From contig JAKAMO010000030.1 of NCBI GenBank assembly GCA_021812825.1, positions 1 through 25,997 on the forward strand: DNA of 25,997 nt, in the 5' to 3' direction. The stretch comes from a bacterium. Lineage in GTDB: Bacteria; Elusimicrobiota; Elusimicrobia; Elusimicrobiales; UBA9959. Each line of letters opens with the position of its first letter. Position 1 is the stretch's first letter. The position numbers were made by a program, and so were the translations under genes. The notes beneath the pieces are model-generated. The model worked only from the letters and a program-made list of their open reading frames with translations. It searched no databases and was not told where the DNA came from. Positions 1 through 9,700 of the stretch are shown piece after piece.

Positions 1-1
1 G

Positions 2-124
2 GCCAGGGCCGCATGGCAGAAGGCGCTCAAGCTCTCCCCCGAGGACGAGCAGCTGCCGGAATACCTTAGAGCGCTCGAATCCGTGCAGGAGCAGAAGGAC
101 GCCAAGGGTCAGGCCAAGCGCTGA
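2..124 (+). CDS. C-terminal end of a TPR-type protein (partial, 5' end outside window)
   Basis: This reading frame enters from the left edge and stops at TGA 122-124, leaving 40 residues. It begins A-R-A-A-W-Q-K-A-L-K-L-S-P-E-D, the pattern of the second helix of a tetratricopeptide repeat and the loop that leads to the next repeat. A charged helical tail rich in E, Q and K follows. TPR arrays are protein-protein interaction scaffolds; nothing in the fragment shows the partner or the cellular location. It is the only + strand gene seen and converges on the large minus-strand block, with the shared terminator at 138-177 between them. The TPR assignment rests on one partial repeat. Confidence 0.6.
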   Translation, partial: ARAAWQKALKLSPEDEQLPEYLRALESVQEQKDAKGQAKR

Positions 125-137
125 CCTGCAGGCATGC

Positions 138-177
138 AAAACGAAAGGACCGTGCGCCAGCACGGTCCTTTCGTTTT
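138..177. terminator. Strong bidirectional intrinsic terminator
   Basis: A perfect 18-bp inverted repeat (138-155 and 160-177) encloses a 4-nt loop. The outer arms are AAAACGAAAGG and CCTTTCGTTTT, so each strand ends in a T-rich arm. It lies between the stop of the partial + strand gene (124) and the stop of the minus-strand barrel gene (185), so it can end transcription from both sides. It probably marks the 3' end of the seven-gene block. Confidence 0.92.
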
Positions 178-184
178 GGGCCCA

Positions 185-2104
185 TCAGAAGGAGTAGTTA
201 TACCTGGTGAGGACCGTGATCTCGGACGTATCATTGCCCTTGTTCAGCTTATCCGTACTCGAAACGCTGCCCACACCGAACGTGAAGCGGGAACTCTGGC
301 TCTTCACCCAGACCGTCTCCACGTTGAGGGACAGGGAGCCGTTGTCGGCCGGGGTCAGCAGCGAATCGTTCTTATAGGAGGTCATGGTGGCCCAGCATTG
401 CACGGCCATCGAGCGCCTGGGAATCGCGTAGGAAACGTTGCCGGTCACGCTGGTGTTGGTGCCGGTGGTGGAATCCGCCTTGTCCTTGGTGGAGGAGTTC
501 ACCATACCGGCCGACATCGAGAGGCGCCGGGTAAACTTGAAGGCCCCATTCAGAGAGAGAAGCGAGGTGGAAAGGTCATGAGAGAGACCGGTCTTGTCCT
601 TGAAGTCGCTCTGCTGGACGGCCGCGCTCAGCGTATGCACGCCCAATGGCTGGGTGACGGAGACGTTTGTGGTCGTGGTCTGGCTGTCCTGCACCCCGGC
701 GGGCTTGCCCTTGGTGGTATTCGTCATCAGCGAAGTATTGACGATGGTCTTGCCGAAGAGTCGCAGCATGTTGGCGAACGTGGTCTGCGCCTGGTCCGTG
801 GTGGTCTTGGCCGGGTCCGAATCCAGGTTGTCCGAATAGCCGTTGTAGGCCAGGGTGAAGCTGGTCCAGTCCGCGGGGAAGATGCCGACCTCTCCTTCCA
901 CGGTCTGCCGGTCCGAGATCACGGACGGGCTGGCGAAGGAGTAGAACTTCGGGTCCACGCGCGAAATGGCCGCCCTAGCCGTCAACAGGTTCGCCTTGTA
1001 CTTCAGCTCCTGCTTCCACGCGCTGCCTCCCACTCCGGGCTCGGAGGCCCTGAGGTCCGCCCGGTACGAGCTCATCTGGTAGTCGCTGTTGACCGCAAAA
1101 CCGGGCAGGAACGCCCAGTCGGCGTTGAGGCCGTAGACTATGGACTGCTGCGGAGTTATCGTCAGCGCGGTAGTGGTGATGTTTATCGAATGCAGGTCGT
1201 CGCGGCTGACCACGGCGTCCGCGGCCACCTTGAGGTTAGGCCTGAACTGCCAGCCTAACTTGAAGCCGCCGGTATAGCGCGCGTAGCGGCCGCCGCTGTT
1301 CGGCCCCGGCTCCAGCGGGGCCACTATCCTGCCTATCAGAGCCGTCAGCGAATATTTGCCGCGGGCCCTGTCGAACGAGACGCCGCGCATGCCCTGCCCG
1401 TCGAGGGAGAGCGGCGTGAGCGTGGGAGAGATGTCCCCGACGGCCAGGTTGCCCCACGGCGCGTAGTAGTTCAGCAAGACTATCGACGGCGTTATCGGCC
1501 TGTGGTAGGTATGGACGATATAGGTGTTGAAGAGGAACGAGGATTGTCGTATCCTGCCGACGAGGTTCGCGGCCGTTATCCCCTGGTGGCTGGTCCAGGA
1601 GTCGCGGCTCGAGTTCTTGTAGGTGAACGAGACGTCGCCGCCTATCTTGAAATCCTGCGGCACCGTCGGACGCAGTTCCTTCTCTATGACCTGGAAGCCG
1701 CGGTAGTCCGTCTCCAGTATGCGCCGGCCGTCCTTGATCAGGAAGACGCGGTAGAGCAGGCGGTGTCCGGGCATGTTGTCCGGGACGAGGAAGGGCAGCT
1801 GGGTTCCCTGCGCCGCGCCCGGCTGAACGTCCTCTTCCGGCGACTGGGTCTCCGTCTGGGCCAGGAACCGCTTCTGGTCTCCGTCCAGCACGTACAGCTC
1901 CCCCACCCAGTAATACGTGCCCCGCTTCCAGACGGTGGTCCCGGTATTGACGACCAGGGTCTGCAGCCGCACCTCCTCCCCCGCCATCACCGGGTCCGGG
2001 GCGGCCACGGTGAACTGCAGGCTGGCAGTGTCCTGCGCGGAAGCGCTGGCGGCCGGCACGGCCAGGAGCAGCAGCAGAGGGAGTAGTGTCCTGTTCTTTA
2101 TCAT
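185..2104 (-). CDS. Exported Ig-like domain plus outer-membrane beta-barrel protein (639 aa)
   Basis: Residues 1-23 form a signal peptide (M-I-K-N-R, a leucine run, then A-S-A-S-A). Residues about 25-145 look like an Ig/CARDB-type sandwich, with the pattern V-V-N-T-G-T-T-V-W. From about residue 150 to the end the sequence is a long series of amphipathic, alternating strands with many Tyr, Ser, Thr and Asn residues, finishing in R-Y-N-Y-S-F. A terminal Phe in an aromatic last strand is the usual signal of outer-membrane barrels. I do not recognise the family. The gene is last in the seven-gene block, 34 nt after the stop of the kelch/Fn3 gene. No clear Shine-Dalgarno precedes the ATG; the nearest purine run is AGGG about 12 nt upstream. 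It could be a membrane anchor or pore for the surface proteins encoded upstream, but that is inferred from position only. Confidence 0.8.
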   Translation of the reverse strand: MIKNRTLLPLLLLLAVPAASASAQDTASLQFTVAAPDPVMAGEEVRLQTLVVNTGTTVWKRGTYYWVGELYVLDGDQKRFLAQTETQSPEEDVQPGAAQGTQLPFLVPDNMPGHRLLYRVFLIKDGRRILETDYRGFQVIEKELRPTVPQDFKIGGDVSFTYKNSSRDSWTSHQGITAANLVGRIRQSSFLFNTYIVHTYHRPITPSIVLLNYYAPWGNLAVGDISPTLTPLSLDGQGMRGVSFDRARGKYSLTALIGRIVAPLEPGPNSGGRYARYTGGFKLGWQFRPNLKVAADAVVSRDDLHSINITTTALTITPQQSIVYGLNADWAFLPGFAVNSDYQMSSYRADLRASEPGVGGSAWKQELKYKANLLTARAAISRVDPKFYSFASPSVISDRQTVEGEVGIFPADWTSFTLAYNGYSDNLDSDPAKTTTDQAQTTFANMLRLFGKTIVNTSLMTNTTKGKPAGVQDSQTTTTNVSVTQPLGVHTLSAAVQQSDFKDKTGLSHDLSTSLLSLNGAFKFTRRLSMSAGMVNSSTKDKADSTTGTNTSVTGNVSYAIPRRSMAVQCWATMTSYKNDSLLTPADNGSLSLNVETVWVKSQSSRFTFGVGSVSSTDKLNKGNDTSEITVLTRYNYSF

Positions 2105-2120
2105 GTTGTAGCGAAACCCT

Positions 2121-2126
2121 ATTATA
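2121..2126 (-). promoter_or_regulatory. Possible internal -10 box (TATAAT) before the barrel gene
   Basis: The 34-nt gap between the kelch/Fn3 gene and the barrel gene is AT-rich in a GC-rich region and contains TATAAT on the minus strand, 16 nt before the ATG at 2104. No TTGACA-like box lies 16-18 nt upstream, and a start from here would give a leader of only about 10 nt. This is a weak call. Confidence 0.25.
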
Positions 2127-2138
2127 TGTTTTTTGAAT

Positions 2139-5100
2139 TTATCTGATTACCGCGAATTTCTTGACCACCTTCGCCGCGGCCCCGGTCGAGGCGTCCTGCA
2201 CGCGCAGTATGTAGAGGTACACTCCGGGGGCTACCCTGTCGGCGGCCAGGTCCCACGAGATCTTCCTGCCGCCGGCCACGGTGTCCGGCGAGACATTGTC
2301 CAGCGTCCTTATAAGGGTGCCGGCTATATCGAACACCTGCACCTGGGCGCGGAAGGAGACGGCCGAAGGCGCGAAGCGGAAGTTGACCGCGGTGCGGGCC
2401 GGATTGGGATACGCGTAGACCCCGCTCTTGTCGAGCAGCTCGAACTTGGGGGTGAAGACCAGCTGCTGGCCGGGATAGAGCCGGACCGTGGCCATCTCGC
2501 TGAAATACTCGCCGTTGAAGACCCGCAGGCCGTAAGTCCCAGGCAGCAGGTTGTCCACGCGGAAGGCCCCGGCCGTGTCCGTGAAGGCCGCGCCTATGCG
2601 GCGGCCGTGGCTGTAAAGCTCCACGAACGGCGCGTCGCCGCGAGAGGAGCCCGCCTCGCGCGTGGTGTAGCGCGCGGAGGAAGGCCTGGGCGCCGCCGAG
2701 GAGGCCAGGTAGTTGGACGGGATCACGCCGGTTATCGCGGCCAGTTGATAGGTCACGCTGAGCCTGAAATCCACGCTGGACGAGCCGTTGGGCACCGAAT
2801 CCTTGGTGACGGAGCTCTCGATGTCCTCCGCCGTCCAGACGGCGCGGACAGTGAGGTAAAGCGGGTCCAGCGCCGGTATGGAGTAGCGGCCGAAGGTATC
2901 CGTATAGTCGCTGCCCTCCACCGCGCCCGTCGGTCCGATGGCCTCGACCAGCACGCCGGTGACCGGCTGCGTGGAAGCGTCCAGCACCCTGCCGCCCAGC
3001 GAGCCGCTGCCGGGGGCGCCGGAGACCGCCTGCGCTTGCGGCGAGGCGGCGGACCAGTTCTGGGCGTCGTCCGCGGTCCAGAGCGTGAAGTAATAGGTGA
3101 CCGCGGGGTCCAGGCCGTTGATCATCCGCTGCTGGGTCGCGCCGGCAGTGAGGGTGGCCGTGGCGATCGTCACCTGGGCAGTCTGTGTCGAGACGGCCGC
3201 GCCGGTGTACGTGGAATAGGCGATCTTGTACGTGCCGGAGAGGAGGTAACCGTTGTAGGCATTATCCCCTGATGTCCGCCAGGTGAGGGCGACAGAGCCG
3301 CTGTAGGCCCCCGGCGCCGCGCCCAGGGTAAGGGTGGGCGGCGGAGCCGTATCGTCCAGGTACGTGAAGGTGGAACCGGCCGCGAAGAAAGCGCCTACGT
3401 TGCGCGGGTAAGCCCCGTCGGTGGCCCTGACGCTGGCGTAATACGAGGCGCCGCTCGTCAGCGAGTCGCGCAGGTAAGGCTGGAAATTCCAGGTCCAATA
3501 GGGGGTGGTGCCGGCCTGCAGGGCCTGCGGGGACAGGTCCCAGGACGAAGTATCGTTCTTCCACCACCTGCCGTCGCTGAGGCGGCGCAGCACCACTTCG
3601 GAGGAATAGAGCGGCGAGGAGGCGTCCGAAGCCGTGCCGCTGATGCGGCCGACGGTGCCGACAGTGGAACCGGCGGCGGGATAGATCACTCCGGCGGACG
3701 GCGGCGTCGTGTCGAAGGTGAAGGTATGCGTGGCGAACAGCTGCGAGTAGTCCCCCGCGGAATCGGAAGAGCGGGCAACGGCCTGATAATGGCGCCCGCT
3801 GATGAGCGGAGGGTTCTGCAGCGTCAGCGTGAACGTGCTGCCCTGGTCGGCCGCGTCCAGCCAGTACTGCGAGCCGGACAGGAAAGTGACGCCGTTGAAA
3901 TACAGCCCGGTGTCCAGGTCGCGCAGCGAGATCTCTGTCCCCAGGACCGGGTGCGCGTTCGTCTCGGCGGTGTTGCCGGAGACCACGGTGAACGTGGAGA
4001 GATACGCGCCGGCCGGGGTCGATATCGCCACGGTAGGGCCGCTCACGTTCTTGGCTATGCCGAAAGCGTCCTTGAAAGTATAGGTCGAGCCGGCTACGTC
4101 CACCGCCCTGAAGCTGAAATAGTTGGAAGCGGCGTTGGCCAGCGCGTTGAAGCTGTAGCTCAGGTCGGTCTGGTACCAGGTAGCGCCGTGAGCGAGCGCG
4201 GCCGTGGAGTTGGTCAGGTCCATATCGGTCCACGGGATAACGGAGCCGTCGGCGAACAGCTTGTCGCGGCTCACGCTGTACTGCACTTTGGCGAGCCCGG
4301 AAAGAGGATCGTCGAAGCGCAGGTCCGTCACTTTCCCCGGGTTGTCGGTCAGCCAGCCGGTAGGCGCGACGGCGGCATAGGGAACGCCGATGACCGGAGG
4401 CGTGCTGTCCTTCAGCACGCTGAAGATGTCGCGCAAGGCGGAGTAATTCCCGGAGTTATCGTAAACCCGCACCGAGACATAGCTGGATGCGCCGTCGAGC
4501 ATAGCGTCCCAGGCGGACTGCGGCAGCGTCCACGGGGCGCTGTAGGAGGGCTGGTTTATGCCGGATACGGCCGGCAGCCAGCCGGTAGTCGCGCTGGCAG
4601 GGTCGCCCAGCTTGGTGGATACCTGAAGTTCGAAATAACTTATACCGGATGCCCCTACGTCGGTGAAGGTAGCGCTGCTGAGGAAGGTATTGGTGGCTAT
4701 CCAATAGGCGTAGTCGCCGGGGCTCTGGCCGTTGACGATCGTGGGACTGTCCACGTCCAGGGCCGGATCGTAGCTGGTCTTTACCGGCGGCAGCACCGCG
4801 AAGCGGGAAAGAGGGGTCGCGGAGAAGACCCGCACCCGGCTGTAGTAAGTGGTGCTCTGGAGCAGACCGCTCAGGGTAAGGAAAGTGTTCGTGGTATATG
4901 ATCCGTACTCAGGATAGAAATCCGGGGAAGTCGAGACATTGAGCTGGTAATTGGTGCCGGCGGGGTTGCCGTTAGCCGCCCAGTTCGCCACCGCGGTATT
5001 TATCCCGACGCCGGTATAGGACGCGGTGGCGGGGATGGCGGCATAGGTGAAGGTGGAGCCGACCGGGGAATAATCCGTCTCCACGCCCGTCCAGTTCCTG

Positions 5101-6752
5101 GCCTTAGCGCGGAAATAGTACTGCGTCAGCGGGGCCAGGCCGCTGAAGGACGCGCCGGGGTTCGGGGACCATTTGGAGGTCAGCGGGACGCCGCTGAAGG
5201 TAGGGTCCGGGGAAGCCTGGAGAGCGTACTCGGTACCCGTGATGCTGGAGGCATATACGGACGACAGCGCTGACGAACCCGAGGAACCGCCGAAGAGATA
5301 GAGACCGCCGCTCCCCAGCAGCGGCGAAGAGAACTGCACCGGAGCGGGCAGAGCGGCGGCGGCGCCCCATTGCGGCAGCCCGGCAGCGGGAATGGTGGTC
5401 TGGTACACCTGCTGCATCGCGGCATAGCCGTTGTTGCCGCCGACGATATAGAACCTCGTCCCTTCGGCCACGGCGGAGTGGCCGTAGCGCGCGCCAGGCA
5501 GCGGGGTCCACGGCGCGCAGGGCGGAGACAGGAATCCTCCCGTGCTGACGGGGCAGGACCAGGTCTCCGCCCTGGCCGAAGCCCCGTCCTTGCCGCCGGC
5601 GATCACCAGCATGCCCGGGAACAGGGTCATAGAATGCGCGTAGCGCGGGGCCGGCATGGTGTTGGAAGTATCCCAGGCGCCGAGCGAGGCGTCCGCGCCC
5701 AGCTCCGCGAAGCTAAAGCCGGCCAGAACGCCCGAGCCGCTCTTGTATCCTCCGGAAACGTAGATCTTGTCGCCCACCAGGGCTGCCGCGTGGAAATACA
5801 TGGGGTCTGGCAGCGGCGTCTCCGGCTCCCAGGCGCCCAGGGAGCCTGCGCTCGAGATATCGGTCGACCAGACCTCCCTGCGCGCCCCGGAGGAAGAGTA
5901 CCCCCCCAGCACGAAGAGCCGGCCCCTGGCCGCGACCGCCTGATGGCCGTACAGCCCCTCCGGCATATAGGCCGCGGTCTCCCACGCGCCGAGGGAGCCG
6001 TCGGCCAGCAGCTCGGCGCGGTAAACGGCGCTGGAGAAATACACGCCGTCGAAGCCGCCGCTCAGATAGACATGCGTGGCATATACCACCGAGGATTGGC
6101 CGTAAAGCGGTCTCGGGAGGCCAGCTGAATACTGGAACCAAGGCCGCAGGGGCAGGGGCGGGCTGTTCCCCGGCCCGGTAAAAGAGAGCGCGAGCGTGTC
6201 GTGCCCCGCGTCGGCGAGAGTGAAAGCGCCCGTGGATGGGACCCCGGCCAGCGTAACCGTCGTAGTGGCGGCCGGGGCGGAGTAGTCGCCCTCCATGTAG
6301 TTCGCCACGGAGAAGACATAGTAACTGGTGTTCGGAGCAAGGGATTCCACCGGGTAGCCGGCCGCGTCGGTGGAATAATAGGCCATGTAGGGGTCGGCCT
6401 CCTGCCAGGTCGAGACGAACAGGTCGTAAGTGGTGCCGTTAGGATTGGCGGCCGTCCAGCTCAGCGTCACGCTGCTGGTGCCCTGCGGATAGTAGCCGAA
6501 AGCGGATTGTCCTACGACCAGGCGCGAATAGAAGCCGGATTCGAGCTTAAGATTAGCGCCGTCGCTCGTGATGTCGTTGGCCACGGAGGAAAGGCCTCCG
6601 GCCATGGAAAAGGCGGCACCGGCCTGGCTGGAGCTGGCAGACGAATAGTCCGCCGCGTCGCCCAGGACGGCGAGGTTCCCCGCTGTTTTTGCGGCCGCCG
6701 CCTGTGCGGGCAGCAGGCACACCGCCATGGCGGCCGCGAATATCTGTCTCAT
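2139..6752 (-). CDS. Exported Fn3/Ig surface protein with a kelch propeller and FlgD-Ig/T9SS-like C-terminal domain (1537 aa)
   Basis: The order is: signal peptide 1-21; Fn3 about 92-168; six kelch-type blades about 205-505; two Fn3 units about 505-650; four large Ig/Fn3-like units about 665-1130; Fn3 about 1135-1245; two carboxypeptidase-regulatory-like units about 1250-1440 (G-R-V-L-D-A-S-T-Q-P-V-T-G-V, then D-T-F-G-R-Y-S-I-P); and a terminal domain from 1443. That domain starts G-V-Y-A-Y-P-N-P-A and ends V-K-K-F-A-V-I-R, the pattern of FlgD-Ig/type-IX sorting domains. Such domains direct proteins across the outer membrane in bacteria with a type IX system. Cysteines 400 and 412 in the fifth blade may form a disulphide. 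An AAGGA lies 3 nt before the ATG. The gene follows the giant adhesin gene by 26 nt. From about residue 665 onward it parallels the 1238-aa protein encoded at 18168-21884. The ligand is unknown. Confidence 0.85.
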   Translation of the reverse strand: MRQIFAAAMAVCLLPAQAAAAKTAGNLAVLGDAADYSSASSSQAGAAFSMAGGLSSVANDITSDGANLKLESGFYSRLVVGQSAFGYYPQGTSSVTLSWTAANPNGTTYDLFVSTWQEADPYMAYYSTDAAGYPVESLAPNTSYYVFSVANYMEGDYSAPAATTTVTLAGVPSTGAFTLADAGHDTLALSFTGPGNSPPLPLRPWFQYSAGLPRPLYGQSSVVYATHVYLSGGFDGVYFSSAVYRAELLADGSLGAWETAAYMPEGLYGHQAVAARGRLFVLGGYSSSGARREVWSTDISSAGSLGAWEPETPLPDPMYFHAAALVGDKIYVSGGYKSGSGVLAGFSFAELGADASLGAWDTSNTMPAPRYAHSMTLFPGMLVIAGGKDGASARAETWSCPVSTGGFLSPPCAPWTPLPGARYGHSAVAEGTRFYIVGGNNGYAAMQQVYQTTIPAAGLPQWGAAAALPAPVQFSSPLLGSGGLYLFGGSSGSSALSSVYASSITGTEYALQASPDPTFSGVPLTSKWSPNPGASFSGLAPLTQYYFRAKARNWTGVETDYSPVGSTFTYAAIPATASYTGVGINTAVANWAANGNPAGTNYQLNVSTSPDFYPEYGSYTTNTFLTLSGLLQSTTYYSRVRVFSATPLSRFAVLPPVKTSYDPALDVDSPTIVNGQSPGDYAYWIATNTFLSSATFTDVGASGISYFELQVSTKLGDPASATTGWLPAVSGINQPSYSAPWTLPQSAWDAMLDGASSYVSVRVYDNSGNYSALRDIFSVLKDSTPPVIGVPYAAVAPTGWLTDNPGKVTDLRFDDPLSGLAKVQYSVSRDKLFADGSVIPWTDMDLTNSTAALAHGATWYQTDLSYSFNALANAASNYFSFRAVDVAGSTYTFKDAFGIAKNVSGPTVAISTPAGAYLSTFTVVSGNTAETNAHPVLGTEISLRDLDTGLYFNGVTFLSGSQYWLDAADQGSTFTLTLQNPPLISGRHYQAVARSSDSAGDYSQLFATHTFTFDTTPPSAGVIYPAAGSTVGTVGRISGTASDASSPLYSSEVVLRRLSDGRWWKNDTSSWDLSPQALQAGTTPYWTWNFQPYLRDSLTSGASYYASVRATDGAYPRNVGAFFAAGSTFTYLDDTAPPPTLTLGAAPGAYSGSVALTWRTSGDNAYNGYLLSGTYKIAYSTYTGAAVSTQTAQVTIATATLTAGATQQRMINGLDPAVTYYFTLWTADDAQNWSAASPQAQAVSGAPGSGSLGGRVLDASTQPVTGVLVEAIGPTGAVEGSDYTDTFGRYSIPALDPLYLTVRAVWTAEDIESSVTKDSVPNGSSSVDFRLSVTYQLAAITGVIPSNYLASSAAPRPSSARYTTREAGSSRGDAPFVELYSHGRRIGAAFTDTAGAFRVDNLLPGTYGLRVFNGEYFSEMATVRLYPGQQLVFTPKFELLDKSGVYAYPNPARTAVNFRFAPSAVSFRAQVQVFDIAGTLIRTLDNVSPDTVAGGRKISWDLAADRVAPGVYLYILRVQDASTGAAAKVVKKFAVIR
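5238..6140 (-). repeat. Six kelch-type blade repeats (period about 51 residues)
   Basis: Each unit has a hydrophobic strand ending in G-G (V-Y-L-S-G-G at 228, L-F-V-L-G-G at 279, I-Y-V-S-G-G at 330, M-L-V-I-A-G-G at 381, F-Y-I-V-G-G at 434, L-Y-L-F-G-G at 484). In most units an S-L-G-A-W or equivalent Trp motif and a P-x-x-x-Y-x-H/Q turn come between them. Spacing is 50-53 residues. Six blades suggest one closed beta-propeller. Confidence 0.8.
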
Positions 6753-6778
6753 CGGTCCTTAGAGCCGGCTTTCCTCCG

Positions 6779-9700
6779 CTAGTTCAGCTTCACCACGTCC
6801 ATGGTCGCGGTCGCCACGCCAAGATTGGCGCCCGTATCCTGGTAGACGAACAACCGGACGAACTGTCCCGGCGGAATGCGCATTATTCTGGTGAGGTTCA
6901 TGTCATCGGCATCGGTCGCGCTTGAGACGGCCCGCCGCACATCCCGCGCCTCAGGATTCGGAACCGCGCCGTTAAGGCCCAGGCCTATGCCGCGCACCGT
7001 TCCCATAGTGGACGCGGCGAAAGTGACGTGCGCCGAGACCATATAAAGCCCGCCATACTTCGAGGTGAAGTACGAATTGAGCGTATCGTACTCCAGGAGA
7101 TTATCCTCGTAGCTGGCGCTCATGGTCACCCAGGACCAGGCCGCGCTCACATAACTGCCGGCAGCCGGAGCATAAGCCCGCGCCATGGACTGGCGCGGCA
7201 TGCTTACAACACCCGTGGTTGAGACCGTCAACATCTCGGGCGAAGTGCCGGTGCCGACCTTCAGGACGTACGGGTCCGTAAGATTCGGGCTGGGCTCGTT
7301 TATCGCCATCTTCGAGCCGGCCAGGGCGGTGGTAACGCCTACTCCGACCTTGCCCTGGTAGAAATAGGCGTTCTTGCCGCTGGAGTTGAACATCAGGTCC
7401 ACCCCCTGAGAATCCAGATCTATCAGTGTCCCCGTGTCCCGTATCTTAAGTCCTTTCGTAGTGTCATTGCCCAGCAGGAACGTGTTCATCCCGCTGCCCT
7501 TATTGATCCACAGCGACAAGTCGGCGCGCGTAGAATCAACAGTCCCGATGTTGACCGTATTGCTGGTGCTCACGTAAAGGCCCGTGGTGTAATATAGCGT
7601 GGAAGTCGACACCCAGAAGCCGCCGGCCGCTTTGAACATCACCTGGTTCATGCCGCTGTTCACTATTCCCGTTCCTGTGCCATCGGCCCAGCTGAAGCTA
7701 CCGCTGGCGGCCGCGGTGGATTTATATCCCGCAGAGAAAGAATACGTGCCATTGGCCGCGTTCATATATCCTCCGGGGATCACCGCATAATTGCCGGAGG
7801 CCTGGTTGAGCTCTCCGGCGCCTATGAACGAGCCGAAACCGCTGGCAGTATTGGTGGAGCCGCCGGCTATGGTCGCGTAAGAGCCTACGTTGACATTGTT
7901 GAAAATACCTCCGCCGATGGTAGTGCCCCATGCGCCGGCGGTATTCCACCAGCCGCCGGCCACCACCGAGTACTGCCCCATGGCTGTATTGGTGGAGCCG
8001 GACAGGACGGCCGAGTAAGGCATGTTAGCCTGGTTCTTCGATCCGCCACCGATCACGGCATACAGGCCGCTGCCGGTAATGTTGTTGCCATAGCCGCCGC
8101 CGATAACGGCGTACGGATCGGTCGCGCTCATGAAGTTGGAAACGCCGCCGGCGATCACGGAATAGTTGCTGGTGGTCTGGTTCCCCTGCCCGCCCCCGAC
8201 GAACGCGTCCATTCCTCCGGCGATGTTGTTCCAGCCGCCGGCCACGGCCGCATGGACATTACTGGCCTGATTCCCGTAGCCGCCGCCGACGAACCCGTAT
8301 TCGCCCGCGGCGTTGTTCATGCCGCCGCCTATCGCGCCGTACTGGTTATTCACGGTATTCCCGGCGCCGCCGGCTATGGTGTTATAGCCGCTGTTGGCCG
8401 TGTTGCTGAAGCCGCCGCCGACAGCGGAGTAGACGCCGTACGTCATGTTCGACGCTCCGCCGGCGACCACCGAATAGCTGGAGGCTATAACGTTGCTCAC
8501 GCCCGAGCCGATGAAGCCGTAGAAGTCGTAGACGGCGTTATGCTCGCCTCCGGCTACGGCGGAGGAGGTGCCTGCGACGACGTTGTAATAGCCGCCGCCG
8601 GAGAACGAATTTGACGAGGAAACCACGTTATTGAAGCCGCCGGCCGCAGCGGAGTTGGCCGCGTAGACCGTATTGCTCTGTCCTCCGGCCACTACCGAGA
8701 AGAAGCCTGATGCCTTGTTGGAAGTACCGCCTCCCACTGTGGCATAAGTGGCGGACGCGGAATTGCCGACCCCGCCGCCCACCGTGGCGTAGGAATTGCT
8801 GGCCCCCGCGGAATTCTGCTGACCGCCGGAAACCACGGACGCATAGCCGCTGGCGGTATTTCCGATACCGCCGCCGATGACCGAATAGTCGCCGGTAGCG
8901 GCCTGGCCTGCGGCAAGGCGCGAGGTCTGCAGGTCCACCGCGCCCGTGCCGCGCGCGCTGCCGGCCACGGTGCCGTGGCCTATGCCGGTGGTCTGCATGG
9001 CGCCGCCCGTGGAGATGATTATGCCCGTTGTCAGGAGGTCCGCCGATTTAGTGGCCACGTCGGAATTTATCGACAGCGGGCCGGTCATCGCATCCCCGGC
9101 CTTCAGCACCTTGGTGGCGTCGGTCCCGGTGACGTTGATGAGACCCGAACCGTCGCCGATGAAGCGCCCGGAGGCGTACACCTCTCCGTTGCCCTTCACG
9201 CCGAACACCACGCTCGCCCCGGTGGAGACCAGCAGCATGGGGCCCGAACTGCCTGGGGCGCTGGAGATGACAAGCGCCGCCACGGGCACGGCGGAGCTGA
9301 TGCCGACGTATCCGCCGAAGTAGTTGTAGGCGTTGGTGTCCTCGGCGTAGATGGAATACGGGCGGTTCGTCTGGGCGCCGCCCGTCTGCGTCGCGATGTA
9401 GATGCCGTAAGTATTGGTTATTCCTCCCCCCGTGTCGTTCTGCAACTGGTCCACGAAAACGCCCATAGCGCGGCCCACCACACCGACGCCGGCGATCTCC
9501 CGCCGGATCTTGGCCCTCAGACCTATGGCCATGGCGGCGGAAGCGGGACCCTCCACGGTAGCCTCGAAGTTGCCCGCGGCCAGCACATCCTGCAAGCCGC
9601 CGCTGACGGCCCTGGCGTTCACGCTGACCCCTAGAGCATAATCCTCCGCTCCGGCCGCGTAGTCATGCAGGCGCGGCTCTAGCTGCAGCACGGTCGAGGT

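Noticed and set aside
134..1258. 374-residue open frame on the + strand across the barrel gene
   Set aside because: It is antisense to a gene with a signal peptide and barrel pattern, is very rich in Arg, Gly and His, shows no domain, and starts inside the terminator. Similar long antisense frames lie over all the GC-rich genes here.
6763..6770. AGCCGGCT palindrome between the fibre and kelch genes
   Set aside because: Eight bases are too few to distinguish from chance in GC-rich DNA, and no T-run follows.
7745..8887. CRISPR-like or simple tandem DNA repeat
   Set aside because: The periodicity is in the protein (about 45 nt per unit, in frame) with diverged DNA and no spacer-repeat structure.
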